A stretch of DNA of 64,000 nt from Coleofasciculus sp937127375 (GTDB taxonomy: Bacteria > Cyanobacteriota > Cyanobacteriia > Cyanobacteriales > Coleofasciculaceae): assembly GCA_040218875.1 (NCBI GenBank), contig JAVJQP010000072.1, one strand, 5' to 3'. Shown one piece after another: positions 18,083 to 25,878 of this stretch (position 1 is its first letter; the number at the start of each line of letters is the position of its first letter). The position numbers were made by a program, and so were the translations under genes. The notes below the pieces were generated by a model that was not told the origin of the DNA, did not search any database, and saw nothing but the letters and a program-made list of their open reading frames with translations.

Positions 18083-18973
18083 ATGAAAGCGACCTCTCTC
18101 ACACCCCTGCAACGATTAAAAATCCCCCCCTATTGGCTACTTGCGATCGCTGCTGGCTTAGTTGCCATCTATATGACACTCAGTTGGAAAGCCGGAGATG
18201 AAGCCCAACTTGGCATGAGTGTCTTGTTTTGGCTAGCGGTTGGTTCCCTACTTTGGGGAAAACGCCATGAGTTAAACCTGGAAAGTGAAGTTGTCCCAAG
18301 TATCGCTGGGGCGTTAGTCATTGGCTTTATCCTTTGGTACAGCGCCAGCATCAGTGGGTTGAGGCTAACTAACGAAAATGTGCAAAGGCTGGCACCGTTA
18401 CTGCGACTGCTGCCGTTTATTTCTGCCATTGGTGTGGCGTTACTTGCCTCTGGGTTTAAAGGATTCAAACAATACTGGCAAGAAATAACCATCCTGTTTT
18501 TTCTCGGTGGACCGGCTACAATTGCCTCATTTATACCAGATATTTCGCCAATCACGGCTATATTTTCGGCGTTCATGCTGCACTATATGGGCTTTCAGGT
18601 CGATCTGTACGATAAGGTCTTTATTAACCTGCCTGATGGTGGCGTTAAGGTGTATCATGGCTGTTCCGGCATGGAAGCGATGACGTATGTGTTGGGACTA
18701 TCGGTGATTTGTCTGATTATGTTTCCCATTGCTCGCCGTAAGCAGTATTTCGTACCACTCATAGCGTTGGTTGTCGGATTTGTCGTCAATAGCTTCCGGG
18801 TGGCATTGATGGCGGTGCTGGCAAATGCCCAAAATATGGAAGCCTTTAAATACTGGCATGAAGGCGAAGGATCTCTAGTCTTCGGCATGATTTCCGTGAT
18901 GGTTTTCGGCGTGTTCTACTGGTTGCTGCTGCGGCTGGAGGACACGAGTTCTCCGGAGACTGAGGAGGCATAA
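18083..18973 (+). CDS. crtA: Cyanoexosortase A
   Basis: Cyanobacterial exosortase, an integral membrane cysteine transpeptidase that recognises PEP-CTERM sorting signals and cleaves or processes the carrier proteins. Eight or so membrane segments span the 296 residues. The catalytic triad is visible: Cys194 in YHGCSGMEAM, Arg239 in VNSFRVALMA and His259 in KYWHEGEGS. Three PEP-CTERM proteins occur elsewhere in the window (21778, 58655, 59909), giving substrates in the same genome. The next gene overlaps by one base (TAATG), the place where the cyanoexosortase A system-associated protein is usually found. Here that partner is truncated. The symbol crtA is used for this family in annotation and is unrelated to carotenoid crtA. 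Confidence 0.92.
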   Translation: MKATSLTPLQRLKIPPYWLLAIAAGLVAIYMTLSWKAGDEAQLGMSVLFWLAVGSLLWGKRHELNLESEVVPSIAGALVIGFILWYSASISGLRLTNENVQRLAPLLRLLPFISAIGVALLASGFKGFKQYWQEITILFFLGGPATIASFIPDISPITAIFSAFMLHYMGFQVDLYDKVFINLPDGGVKVYHGCSGMEAMTYVLGLSVICLIMFPIARRKQYFVPLIALVVGFVVNSFRVALMAVLANAQNMEAFKYWHEGEGSLVFGMISVMVFGVFYWLLLRLEDTSSPETEEA

Positions 18974-19158
18974 TGTCCTGGAAACAGGTGCGGATTTTTG
19001 TGTTAGCGCTGATTTTTGGTGCCGTTCTCGTGGTGTTGCTGAAAGTCATTCTGGTAACTCTGGCTGAGAAAGGGCAAGGAAAGTCAGCGACTAGGGTTTC
19101 CCAGGTTGAGTCGTTGGCATTGCCGCCATCGGTAGAGATGCGCTATAGCGCATCTTGA
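18973..19158 (+). pseudogene. Cyanoexosortase A system-associated protein, truncated after about 55 residues
   Basis: The ATG shares one base with the cyanoexosortase stop codon (TAATG). The 61 residues begin with MSWKQVRIFVLALIFGAVL, a membrane anchor typical of the exosortase-associated partner, which normally continues as a periplasmic domain to roughly 200 residues or more. Here the frame runs straight into a perfect palindrome (19136-19155) whose last base joins TGA, so the final residues MRYSAS and the stop come from the repeat. A family G element follows at once. The natural reading is insertion or rearrangement by repeats that removed the C-terminal domain. A functional short form cannot be excluded. 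Confidence 0.7.
19136..19155. repeat. Palindromic repeat family B, divergent copy
   Basis: Perfect 20-base palindrome AGATGCGCTATAGCGCATCT preceded by GTAG, so it starts GTAGAGA like the other family B copies. It creates the stop codon of the truncated exosortase partner. Confidence 0.7.
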
Positions 19159-19164
19159 CATTCG

Positions 19165-19292
19165 TAAGCTGGCATGCATTGAAATTTTGTATAGGTAGTG
19201 AGCAAGATGCAAAGCCTGCGGCATGGCTTCGCTAAACACACTACAAGGATTTCCCCATTCTTGACATTATGGTTTAAATGCCGAACAAGTTA
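19165..19292 (+). mobile_element. Dispersed element family G, copy 1
   Basis: About 128 bp bounded by imperfect inverted ends, TAAGCTGGCATGCATTGAAA at the left and TTTAAATGCCGAACAAGTTA at the right. Its centre reads GTGAGCAAGATGCAAAGCCT, then GCGGCATGGCTTCGCTAAA. Homologous copies lie at 50465 and 56913. Confidence 0.8.
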
Positions 19293-19494
19293 CCACGCAT
19301 AATTTAGACAATCTGTTTCCAGAGGTAGGGAAAAAGAGATAATCTATTGAACGTTAAACGTCATTAGTCTGCTAACCAATGAATTAGTTGTGATCATTAT
19401 GTCGGACATAAGACGTAGCCTGCTTCTCAAGGGAGCGAGTATGACAAATGACAAATGACTAATGACGAATGACAAATAACCAATACTTAAAACC
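19293..19494. other. Intergenic DNA with a heptamer array before the HpsJ-like gene
   Basis: GACAAAT/GACTAAT/GACGAAT units run from about 19441 to 19482 after GGGAGCGAGTATGA, the same arrangement as at 31956-32035 and 14435-14490. No gene is seen. Confidence 0.6.
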
Positions 19495-20244
19495 ATGACG
19501 CAATCAGAAGAAAAAGATAAGTTTGTTCCTGCCATCGACCAACTGTGGAAGTTTAGCGCTGGTTTATCCAAGTCAATCGGAGTGGTGCGGTGGATAGGCT
19601 ATGGGTTATTGATTTTGGCATTCTTCGATGTCGTAGAGATATTTGTACCTCCCCTGTTTATGAATCCCGCTTGGGAATTTCAGACGCTTGGGCAATTGGT
19701 GGAACGAGTGCCCGTACCGTTGCTGGGATTGGCGCTGGTGTTTTTAGGGGAGAGAGATCAACGCATCCGCTGGGAACCTCTCATTCTGAATATCTTGTCC
19801 TGGTTGGCGTTGCTAGTGGGGATTTTGTTCTTTTTACTGGTTCCCTTGGGTGTGGTGAACACAATCCGACTGGACGCGCGGAACACGGATCAAATTACTC
19901 GGCAAGTTGAACAGCGGCAGGAGCAGATTCAACAGGTTAAACAGGCACTCGGACAAGCGACGACTGTAGAACAGATGCAGTTTCTGATTAGTCAATTGGA
20001 TAGTCAAGGGCGCACCCCACAGATTCAAGGTACTGAGCAGTTAGCTGAGGTGAAGGAGCAGCTTTCGACATTTTTGGAACAGGGTGAGACGCGGATGCAG
20101 GAGGAAGCTCAATCCCAGAAAAAGTCTCGGCGCTTACGGTTACTGGAGAATTCGGTGAAGTGGAATTTGGGCGCTTTGGTGTCTGGGGCGTTGTTTGTTA
20201 GTGTTTGGCGCTTAACGGGTTGGGCAAGACGTAGCGATTCATGA
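19495..20244 (+). CDS. HpsJ-like membrane protein (hormogonium polysaccharide family)
   Basis: 249 residues with membrane segments at about 35-52 (WIGYGLLILAFFDVVEIF), 73-88 and 100-122, then a cytoplasmic or periplasmic helical coiled region of about 85 residues (TRQVEQRQEQIQQVKQALG), and a last hydrophobic segment near residue 228. The pattern LIP-like VPPLFMNPAWEFQTLGQLVERVPVP is typical of HpsJ family proteins, which are linked to extracellular polysaccharide secretion in motile filaments. It has its own ATG at 19495 in an AT-rich, repeat-bearing leader and no clear operon partner. The family call is good; the detailed role is not established from the sequence. Confidence 0.78.
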   Translation: MTQSEEKDKFVPAIDQLWKFSAGLSKSIGVVRWIGYGLLILAFFDVVEIFVPPLFMNPAWEFQTLGQLVERVPVPLLGLALVFLGERDQRIRWEPLILNILSWLALLVGILFFLLVPLGVVNTIRLDARNTDQITRQVEQRQEQIQQVKQALGQATTVEQMQFLISQLDSQGRTPQIQGTEQLAEVKEQLSTFLEQGETRMQEEAQSQKKSRRLRLLENSVKWNLGALVSGALFVSVWRLTGWARRSDS

Positions 20245-20292
20245 ACCGCGCCTTACTTCGTGAAGATGCGGATTGCCAGAGATAACCTGGCA

Positions 20293-20320
20293 GTAGAGAC
20301 GCGCCATGGCGCGTCTGTAC
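20293..20320. repeat. Palindromic repeat family B, copy 1
   Basis: GTAGAGACGCGCCATGGCGC continuing to GTCTGTAC, followed by ATG. The core AGACGCGCCATGGCGCGTCT is a perfect palindrome. Confidence 0.88.
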
Positions 20321-20375
20321 ATGAATAGGGCATGAGTTGGTAGAGGATAATCACTGTCGGACGAGACCATTGGTG

Positions 20376-20722
20376 TCAACTTAAGGCTGAAACCCTTACT
20401 TAATAAGAGATCCCCCCTAGCCCCCCTTGATACTGCTGGCGAATTGGAAAAACCTAACCCCCCAGCCCCCTTCCCAACCCCCCTCATTCCCCCCTGCGAG
20501 GAGGGAGGACAGAGGATGCTTCGCTTTTATTGCACGGAAGGGGGAGCCTCTAAGCCCCTCCCCGTGGCGGGGAGGGGTTTGGGGAGGGGTCTGACCCCTC
20601 CGTTAATGACCAGCAGTATCCCCCTTCAAAAGGGGGGAACCAGAAATTAATCAACTTCAAAAGGGGGGAACCAGAAATTAATCAAAGTCCCCCTTTTTAA
20701 GGGGGATTTAGGGGGATCTAAA
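20376..20722. repeat. C/G-run repeat cluster downstream of the HpsJ-like gene
   Basis: Several GGGGGATT/AATCCCCC type repeats are packed here. The unit AAAAGGGGGGAACCAGAAAT is present twice in tandem (about 20628 and 20657), followed by CCCCCTTTTTAAGGGGGATT. The part 20376-20430 is the inverse of about 50695-50745 (GGGGGGATCTCTTATTAAGT). No protein gene is supported. Confidence 0.7.
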
Positions 20723-21112
20723 CTTTGAGCGTTAGTCATACAAAGTCTTCAGTCGAGACGTCGAGTCGCGCTCAGGCTGAAGTCTTCCTCTTCCCCCCAC
20801 TACAACACTTATTTAGCAGAGTCTAATACTCAAAGGTAAACTATACCTGGTTTTCAGCCGAAATAATGTAACCATTTTTACCGGATTTTGACGGGAATCT
20901 CAGGCATCTTCATCAAAACTTTAAATTAAGGGTTAATTTTCCGGATATCTTCATCGAAGCTTTATAGACATGTATCGAAGGATACTTTATAGTGAACGAT
21001 AGAGCGAATTCAATGAAGCTCAAGCCAGATATGGCAAGCAATTCAGGGTTTTGCTCACATCTAGCAACTATCTAGTATTGAATTGAGTTAACTAGTCCTA
21101 AACAGCACTGAC
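20723..21112. other. Leader of a decayed PEP-CTERM gene
   Basis: No gene is seen. A TTTATAGTGAACGAT stretch near 20987-21001 and TAACTAGTCCTAA just before 21113 parallel the leader of the intact PEP-CTERM gene (TTATAGTGTGAATAT, then ATCTAGTCCTAA), suggesting a duplicated promoter and leader. Confidence 0.5.
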
Positions 21113-21205
21113 ATGAAACGTTCTGCTTTTGTTCCCTCGGTTTTAGCTGCTACTGGCGTAGCCGTCGTCATGTCTAAAAGTAATCAATTATATATATATA
21201 TATAA
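21113..21205 (+). pseudogene. Remnant of a PEP-CTERM protein gene (signal peptide only)
   Basis: A 30-codon frame MKRSAFVPSVLAATGVAVVM ... matches, residue for residue in its pattern, the start of the intact PEP-CTERM gene 665 bases downstream (MKFSSLVPSVIAAAGIAVAS). The upstream TAGTCCTAA box is shared too. After about 20 residues it runs into ATATATATAT DNA and stops. The mature domain and PEP-CTERM signal are gone. It is best read as one half of an old tandem duplication that later lost its body. A hairpin at 21472-21519 may be its surviving terminator. Confidence 0.65.
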
Positions 21206-21360
21206 GCCTATTTTAGGGACTCCCTTTAGGAAATCAAGCTAGCTTGTCACTAATAACTGAGCAACAAAACCCGTCCTTATTCATACGTCATAAGTTATAC
21301 AAAAAAGCATTCCCACCTGTATCTTCAGCCTTTTGTTTGGCTTTATTGAGCAATTCAGGA

Positions 21361-21430
21361 GGTAGGTTGGGTTGATGTATGAGTCCCCACAATAATCGGT
21401 TGAGTTTTACTTCGTTCAACCCAACTTACA
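21361..21430. repeat. TAGGTTGGGTT inverted repeat (family J)
   Basis: Ends GTAGGTTGGGTTGATG and TTCAACCCAACTTAC are inverted copies. The same class occurs at 33501 and 56775. Confidence 0.65.
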
Positions 21431-21471
21431 ACAACTAAAACAATTAACTTAGCCAATATCACAAAGAGCTT

Positions 21472-21519
21472 GACCCCCAATAGTCTTCCTGCGTCAAAAA
21501 AACAGGCTGGGGGTCTTAT
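21472..21519 (+). terminator. Strong hairpin terminator downstream of the PEP-CTERM remnant
   Basis: GACCCCCA (21472-21479) pairs with TGGGGGTC and is followed by TTATTTG. It resembles in design the hairpin after the intact gene at 22418. Confidence 0.6.
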
Positions 21520-21777
21520 TTGTGCTGATTTTTCCTCAAGAGGGCATGAATCCCGATACTTTAATCAAATCCTCAAATCCTTGCCCCGTAATGTATCTAG
21601 CCTTATAGAGATTAATCTTTATCGAAAGTTTACATAATTTCACTGATTCTTCATTGCTACTTTACCCAACACCTAAGTGAAGTCCCTTATAGTGTGAATA
21701 TAGAAAAGCAAACACGCCGAAGCAAATCAGTCCAAACGCTTCAGCAATCGAGTTATCTAGTCCTAAGGAGTACTTAC

Positions 21778-22368
21778 ATGAAATTCTCTTCTCTCGTTCC
21801 CTCTGTTATCGCCGCTGCTGGAATCGCTGTTGCATCTTCAGCTTTCTCTCCTGCTCAAGCCGCCTTAACATCTTTATCAAATTCGTGTAGCACTTCAGAC
21901 CTAAGTGGCTCTGTAGCTTGTGAAGGTACTTTTGATGGTAATGATTCTAATCAAGACCTAGATGGTCTATTTGGAGTCGATGCATGGTCAGAACTATTTA
22001 AAGTAGATAATGATAGTGGCACTAATGGTGGCTTGAATGTTACTGGTGGCGGTACATCAGGAGGCTGGAGTCTGACAGGCATCGATTTCAACACATCTAA
22101 TATAATGGTTGCCCTCAAGGGTGGTAACAGCTTCAGTGCTTATTTACTCGATGGTGCGACTAGCGGCTCATGGAATACTGATGGGGTTGTAAAAGGTAAC
22201 GGTCAGCCAGGTCCCGGTTTATCTCACTTCACCGTGTATCAAGCACCCAAACCTGTTACAGATCCTGAAGCTGTTCCCGAACCCCTCACCATCTTAGGTT
22301 CCGCTACTGCTTTAGGAATCGGCGGTTTGCTCAAGCGCCAACAGTCCAAAAAGAACAACAAGGCTTAA
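21778..22368 (+). CDS. PEP-CTERM sorting domain protein
   Basis: 196 residues, a probable substrate of cyanoexosortase A. The ATG at 21778 has AAGGAG nine bases upstream and gives a clean signal peptide ending SPAQA (about residue 30); the frame is also open from a GTG at 21694, which is not needed. The mature part is small, acidic and Gly/Asn/Asp-rich (TFDGNDSNQDLDGLFGVDAW). The C-terminus has the full sorting signal: EAVPEPLTILGSATALGIGG, then the basic tail LKRQQSKKNNKA. The remains of a sister gene lie directly upstream. It is probably anchored at or released from the cell surface. The specific function is unknown. Confidence 0.87.
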   Translation: MKFSSLVPSVIAAAGIAVASSAFSPAQAALTSLSNSCSTSDLSGSVACEGTFDGNDSNQDLDGLFGVDAWSELFKVDNDSGTNGGLNVTGGGTSGGWSLTGIDFNTSNIMVALKGGNSFSAYLLDGATSGSWNTDGVVKGNGQPGPGLSHFTVYQAPKPVTDPEAVPEPLTILGSATALGIGGLLKRQQSKKNNKA

Positions 22369-22417
22369 TTGAGTCTTAAGTAATTCCCTCCGAGTTTACA
22401 TAGAATAGAAGCCCAGT

Positions 22418-22457
22418 AAACTCCTTCTGTAGAGTCAAGCAGAAGGGGTTATTCTTT
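22418..22457 (+). terminator. Terminator of the PEP-CTERM gene
   Basis: AAACTCCTTCTG and CAGAAGGGGTTA form a 12-bp stem with one G-T pair, followed by TTCTTTTG, about 50 bases after the stop. Confidence 0.65.
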
Positions 22458-22517
22458 TGTCATTCGTCTTATGTCATTTGTCCTTTGTCATCAGTTTTGT
22501 AGGGTGGGTTAGGCGGA

Positions 22518-22790
22518 TTAAGATGACTGGTTGATAAATTCCTCTAAGGATTCCACCTCTAAAACAATTTCCCCTAAACCTTCCAATTGATGAATATCTT
22601 TTTTTACACCTGTGTCCATCGCAGCAGTAGACGGTGACATGAGTTCGATAATCACATCAGGATAGCGACCTTTTTCTTCCCAAACAACCCAGCCTTGGCG
22701 TTCGCGCTTACCATCTACATTCAGAACCACAAAGAAATCAGATCCTCTCAAATCGCGATCGCGAATCTGCTGACCGTGGTGATATCAAAC
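22518..22790 (-). pseudogene. Uma2 family endonuclease fragment
   Basis: The minus strand codes for RGSDFFVVLNVDGKRERQGW and GRYPDVIIELMSPSTA, the central block of cyanobacterial Uma2 (DUF820, restriction-endonuclease-like) proteins. The N-terminal third is missing: upstream, the matching frame begins only at HHGQQIRDRDL (about 22785) where a transposase fragment abuts. The C-terminal catalytic part is also collapsed: after KKDIHQ the text jumps to LEGLGEIVLEVESLEEF, so an internal deletion is likely. An in-frame ATG at 22751 would give a 77-residue product, but it lacks most of the domain. Confidence 0.75.
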
Positions 22791-22794
22791 CTAA

Positions 22795-22912
22795 TAGGTA
22801 CTGTTTGTTCAGTAGTCAACTTAAAAAGAAGTAACCACAAAGGATAACGCCGTCCTCTTGCGGCACGAAAATCTGGCACTTGGCTTAAGGCTTCCAGGAG
22901 ATTGCCCTTCAT
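22795..22912 (-). pseudogene. IS transposase N-terminal fragment (ISAs1-like)
   Basis: Read from an ATG at 22912 on the minus strand, the frame gives LLEALSQVPDFRAARGRRYP followed by LWLLLFK, the N-terminal helix of DDE transposases of the ISAs1 group. It breaks off after about 35 residues and joins the Uma2 fragment. No inverted repeat or full element is seen, so this is debris of an old insertion that probably destroyed the Uma2 gene. Confidence 0.7.
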
Positions 22913-23049
22913 GATAGCAAATGACTCAATTAAACTAGGGTTTCAATATTTAGTTTACGCGCTTATCATGGTCGCCCTAATTTTCTCTCATCACTGCGGA
23001 ATTAGCCCTGCTTTGAAAGGAAGGGATCTGTGGAGAGGGGAGCAAGAAT

Positions 23050-23113
23050 GTAGGGGCGGGTTTAGGGACTCACTTGGATGGCTTAACGATAACTGAACAA
23101 CAAAACCCGCCCT
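23050..23113. mobile_element. MITE-like repeat family A, copy 4
   Basis: GTAGGGGCGGGTTTAGGGAC ... AACAAAACCCGCCCTT. The centre GATAACTGAACAACAAAACC marks the second sequence subtype of the family, shared with 38575 and 44383. Confidence 0.87.
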
Positions 23114-23193
23114 TTATTCAAGGGTTATTGGCTTCGTTGACACGTTGAAGGCTAAGGTTCCTTTACTACGAACACTGTCCTCAAAACTTGAGC

Positions 23194-23253
23194 GGGGCGG
23201 GTTTAGTTGCATTTTGGTGCAAAAGAAACGATAATAGTCAAACCCGCCCCTAC
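23194..23253. mobile_element. MITE-like repeat family A, copy 5
   Basis: GGGGCGGGTTTAGTTGCATT ... CAAACCCGCCCCTAC, first subtype (as at 14505 and 59853). Two copies of different subtype thus sit 80 bases apart. Confidence 0.87.
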
Positions 23254-23260
23254 AGACGGA

Positions 23261-24751
23261 TCAAGATGCGCCGCCGATGTGAATATTTCGCACCCGCACG
23301 GGGACACAAGCATGAGTCATTTGGGCAATTTGCATGGGTTCACCTTTGCCACATAAATTCGTCCCGCATTGTTGCCATTCAGATTTAGGTCCGATCGCGT
23401 CTACACTATTCCAAAAGTCAGTGGTCATGGAATGATAGGTGACATCCTTTAACATTCCCACTACTTTCCCCTTTTCTACCTTCCAAAAAGCATCACCACC
23501 AAACTGAAAATTGCGCCGTTGCTGATCAATAGAAAAACTGCCAATGCCATCAATTAAAATACCATCCTCGGTATCAGCAATCATTTCGGCTAATGTCGCC
23601 GTATGACTTCCCCCCTCGACTCCCGGTTCTAAGCCTAAATTGGGAATGCGTACCATCGGTACACTTGACCAACTATCGGCAAAGGCACTACCATTACTAC
23701 TGCCTCGCCCCAATCGATAGGCGGTTTCGCGATCGGTAAGATAATCAACTAAAATTCCATCCTTGACAACGTACCACTCTTGTGATGGTACGCCCTCATC
23801 ATCATAACCCATGGTACTGCGTCCACCCGGTTGAGTGCGATCGGCTTTAAAATTAACCCAAGGTGCAGCATACTGGAGTTTCCCTAATTTATCAGTTGTG
23901 GCGAAACTGGTGCCAGCAAAGTTGGCTTCATAGCCGTATACTCGATCTAATTCTGTGGGATGTCCTACCGATTCATGAATCGTCAGCCACAGGTTTGTCG
24001 GTTTCAGAATTAGCGTGGTACGAATACCAGAGGGACTTTTCGGCGCATGGACTTTTTCAATCGCTTCTTCCGCTACTCGTTCCACTTGAGAAAGTAAATC
24101 GGCTCGGATAACATGCTCATAGCCCTTATTCATCGGCGGGCGTTCATAGCTGCGATTTTGAGCATCTCCATTCGCGATCGCACTACAGCCAAATCCAGGA
24201 TAAGTCCGATACAGCGTTTGGTGAATCAGCGAACCTTCCGTTGAAGCAAAGGTCTTATCTTCCTTGGTAAATTGTAAATAAGAATACGCCTTTTTAATCC
24301 CCCGTTCGCCATAACCCAGCAGTTGGTCATTAATATGTAACAGTAGATCAGCTTTTTCAGTAATCGGGATACTAAAGGGGTCAATGTCCATCGGAGTGAT
24401 ATAGGTATCCTGATAGGCGGCGACAGGAACCAGTTGTACCCTTGTCCGCTGAGACAGGCGACTCCCCTTGGCAATTTCCACGGCTAAGGTAACCAGGCGT
24501 TCCACCTCTGCTGGCGTTTTATAGGGACTCGCTGCAAATCCCCACGCCCCATCCAGCAACACCCGCACACCAAAGCCAGCACTAACATTATCAGACAATT
24601 GACTCAGGGAGCGATCGCGGGCATAAAGATTTTGATGGCGGTAGGTGCAAAATCGGACATCGCCGTATTCACAGCCGGCTTGACGAATCAAATCAATCGC
24701 CAGTTGAGCCAAATCTGTTGCGGTGGTGGTTGGGGTGAGGGATTGTACCAT
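23261..24751 (-). CDS. TldD/PmbA family metalloprotease
   Basis: 496 residues, full length for TldD. These proteins form a TldD-TldE type protease that trims peptides, for example modified-peptide precursors and antitoxins. The zinc motif is visible as HESVGH (His259, Glu260, His264) with the third-ligand cysteine region near the C-terminus (CGTNLCGKGEP). The N-terminal part (GDVRFCTYRHQNLYARD) and the Gly-rich GGSHTATLAEMIADTEDGIL are family blocks. A catalytically inactive TldE/PmbA partner would be expected, but none is in the window. It lies upstream of, and in the same direction as, the transglutaminase cluster, with a 149-base gap. Confidence 0.9.
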   Translation of the reverse strand: MVQSLTPTTTATDLAQLAIDLIRQAGCEYGDVRFCTYRHQNLYARDRSLSQLSDNVSAGFGVRVLLDGAWGFAASPYKTPAEVERLVTLAVEIAKGSRLSQRTRVQLVPVAAYQDTYITPMDIDPFSIPITEKADLLLHINDQLLGYGERGIKKAYSYLQFTKEDKTFASTEGSLIHQTLYRTYPGFGCSAIANGDAQNRSYERPPMNKGYEHVIRADLLSQVERVAEEAIEKVHAPKSPSGIRTTLILKPTNLWLTIHESVGHPTELDRVYGYEANFAGTSFATTDKLGKLQYAAPWVNFKADRTQPGGRSTMGYDDEGVPSQEWYVVKDGILVDYLTDRETAYRLGRGSSNGSAFADSWSSVPMVRIPNLGLEPGVEGGSHTATLAEMIADTEDGILIDGIGSFSIDQQRRNFQFGGDAFWKVEKGKVVGMLKDVTYHSMTTDFWNSVDAIGPKSEWQQCGTNLCGKGEPMQIAQMTHACVPVRVRNIHIGGAS

Positions 24752-24900
24752 AGTCTATTGCTGATAATTAAAATCCATTGATACCGAGTTGCGTTCTATC
24801 ATGTCATTCTGAGCGAAGCGAAGAATCTGGACAGATGCTTCGCTACACTCCGTTACGCTCAGCATGACAAATTCTACCTTAGACTGCAACTTGGTATGAC

Positions 24901-25812
24901 TTAGGTTAAATGTATTGTATCGGACTGAAAACCGCTATATTCATCTCTGGCAATCGACAAATTAATCTTCATATCAGACTCAATTTTCTTACCCCCTTCA
25001 CCCACCGATTTCGTTGTCGCGATCGCACCCGAAATCGGGGTAGCATAACGGGGTAAAGCGCAAGCCACGAGGGGAATATGGCGATCTGTAACAACGACAC
25101 CTTGATTAGGATCATAGCCTTGCCAGCCTGCACCAGGGAAGTAAATCTCTACCCAAGCATGAAGGTATCGTTGCGATCGTTCTAGATTACCTTCCTGATA
25201 CCCACTGACAAACCGTGCGCCTAATCCCATCACCCGACAAACATCCATGAATAGCACCGCTAAATCGCGACAAGAGCCTTTCTTTAAGTCCCAGGTTTTA
25301 CGGGGAGACCGAGGTGCGCCTTTTTCCCGATATTGGGGTTTACAATGGCTGTAGAGATATTGGTTGAGTGTTTTGACAAAGTTAACGGTATCGCCATTAA
25401 CTTGCTGGTACATATCCTGGGCTAATTGTTTGATCGAATTCCCGGAGGTAGGGTCATAAAATTGCTGATAAGGCTGTAACTGAGAGAACCAGTAGTTGGG
25501 ATAGTTAATCGGTAACTGAGTCGCCCAGGATTCGAGTTGAATGGTATTGGGATTAGTTCGATAGGTTTCCACAACTGAGGTAGCGCTGATCGTTAATTGT
25601 TCGGTACTGGTATTAAATAAAAGTTTCGCGATCGCGTTTCCATCCAATTCGATTATCTCAGCGATGTTCTCAGGTTTGGGTTCAATCTCCAGTGTAAACG
25701 AATACAGTGTCTGAGTCCCATCACACCGGGGACGTAGCCTGATGATATGGGGTTTTAAAATAACGGGCTGATTATAGGTATAGGTTGTCGTGTGGCAAAT
25801 TTTATAACGCAC
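24901..25812 (-). CDS. Transglutaminase-like cysteine protease family protein
   Basis: 303 residues with an N-terminal beta domain (MRYKICHTTTYTYNQPVILK) and a transglutaminase core. The catalytic triad is Cys181 (GSCRDLAVLFMDVCR), His218 (YLHAWVEIYFP) and Asp234 (GYDPNQG). Members often sit beside alpha-E and circularly permuted ATP-grasp genes, and exactly that set follows here on the same strand. In such clusters the proteins are thought to make and process a peptide or amide-linked product, so hydrolysis or transfer of an amide bond is the likely reaction. The substrate is unknown. Confidence 0.9.
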   Translation of the reverse strand: MRYKICHTTTYTYNQPVILKPHIIRLRPRCDGTQTLYSFTLEIEPKPENIAEIIELDGNAIAKLLFNTSTEQLTISATSVVETYRTNPNTIQLESWATQLPINYPNYWFSQLQPYQQFYDPTSGNSIKQLAQDMYQQVNGDTVNFVKTLNQYLYSHCKPQYREKGAPRSPRKTWDLKKGSCRDLAVLFMDVCRVMGLGARFVSGYQEGNLERSQRYLHAWVEIYFPGAGWQGYDPNQGVVVTDRHIPLVACALPRYATPISGAIATTKSVGEGGKKIESDMKINLSIARDEYSGFQSDTIHLT

Positions 25813-25838
25813 GATAATTCAATCTCCCCTGCTCCTCT

Positions 25839-25862
25839 AGACGTGCCATGGCACGTCTCTAC
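25839..25862. repeat. Palindromic repeat family B, copy 2
   Basis: Core AGACGTGCCATGGCACGTCT is a perfect palindrome, followed by CTACATG. It lies between the transglutaminase and alpha-E genes. Confidence 0.87.
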
Positions 25863-25878
25863 ATGTCTCCCTCGCTCA

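Noticed and set aside
21694..21777. GTG start for the PEP-CTERM gene
   Set aside because: ATG 21778 has AAGGAG and begins a proper signal peptide.
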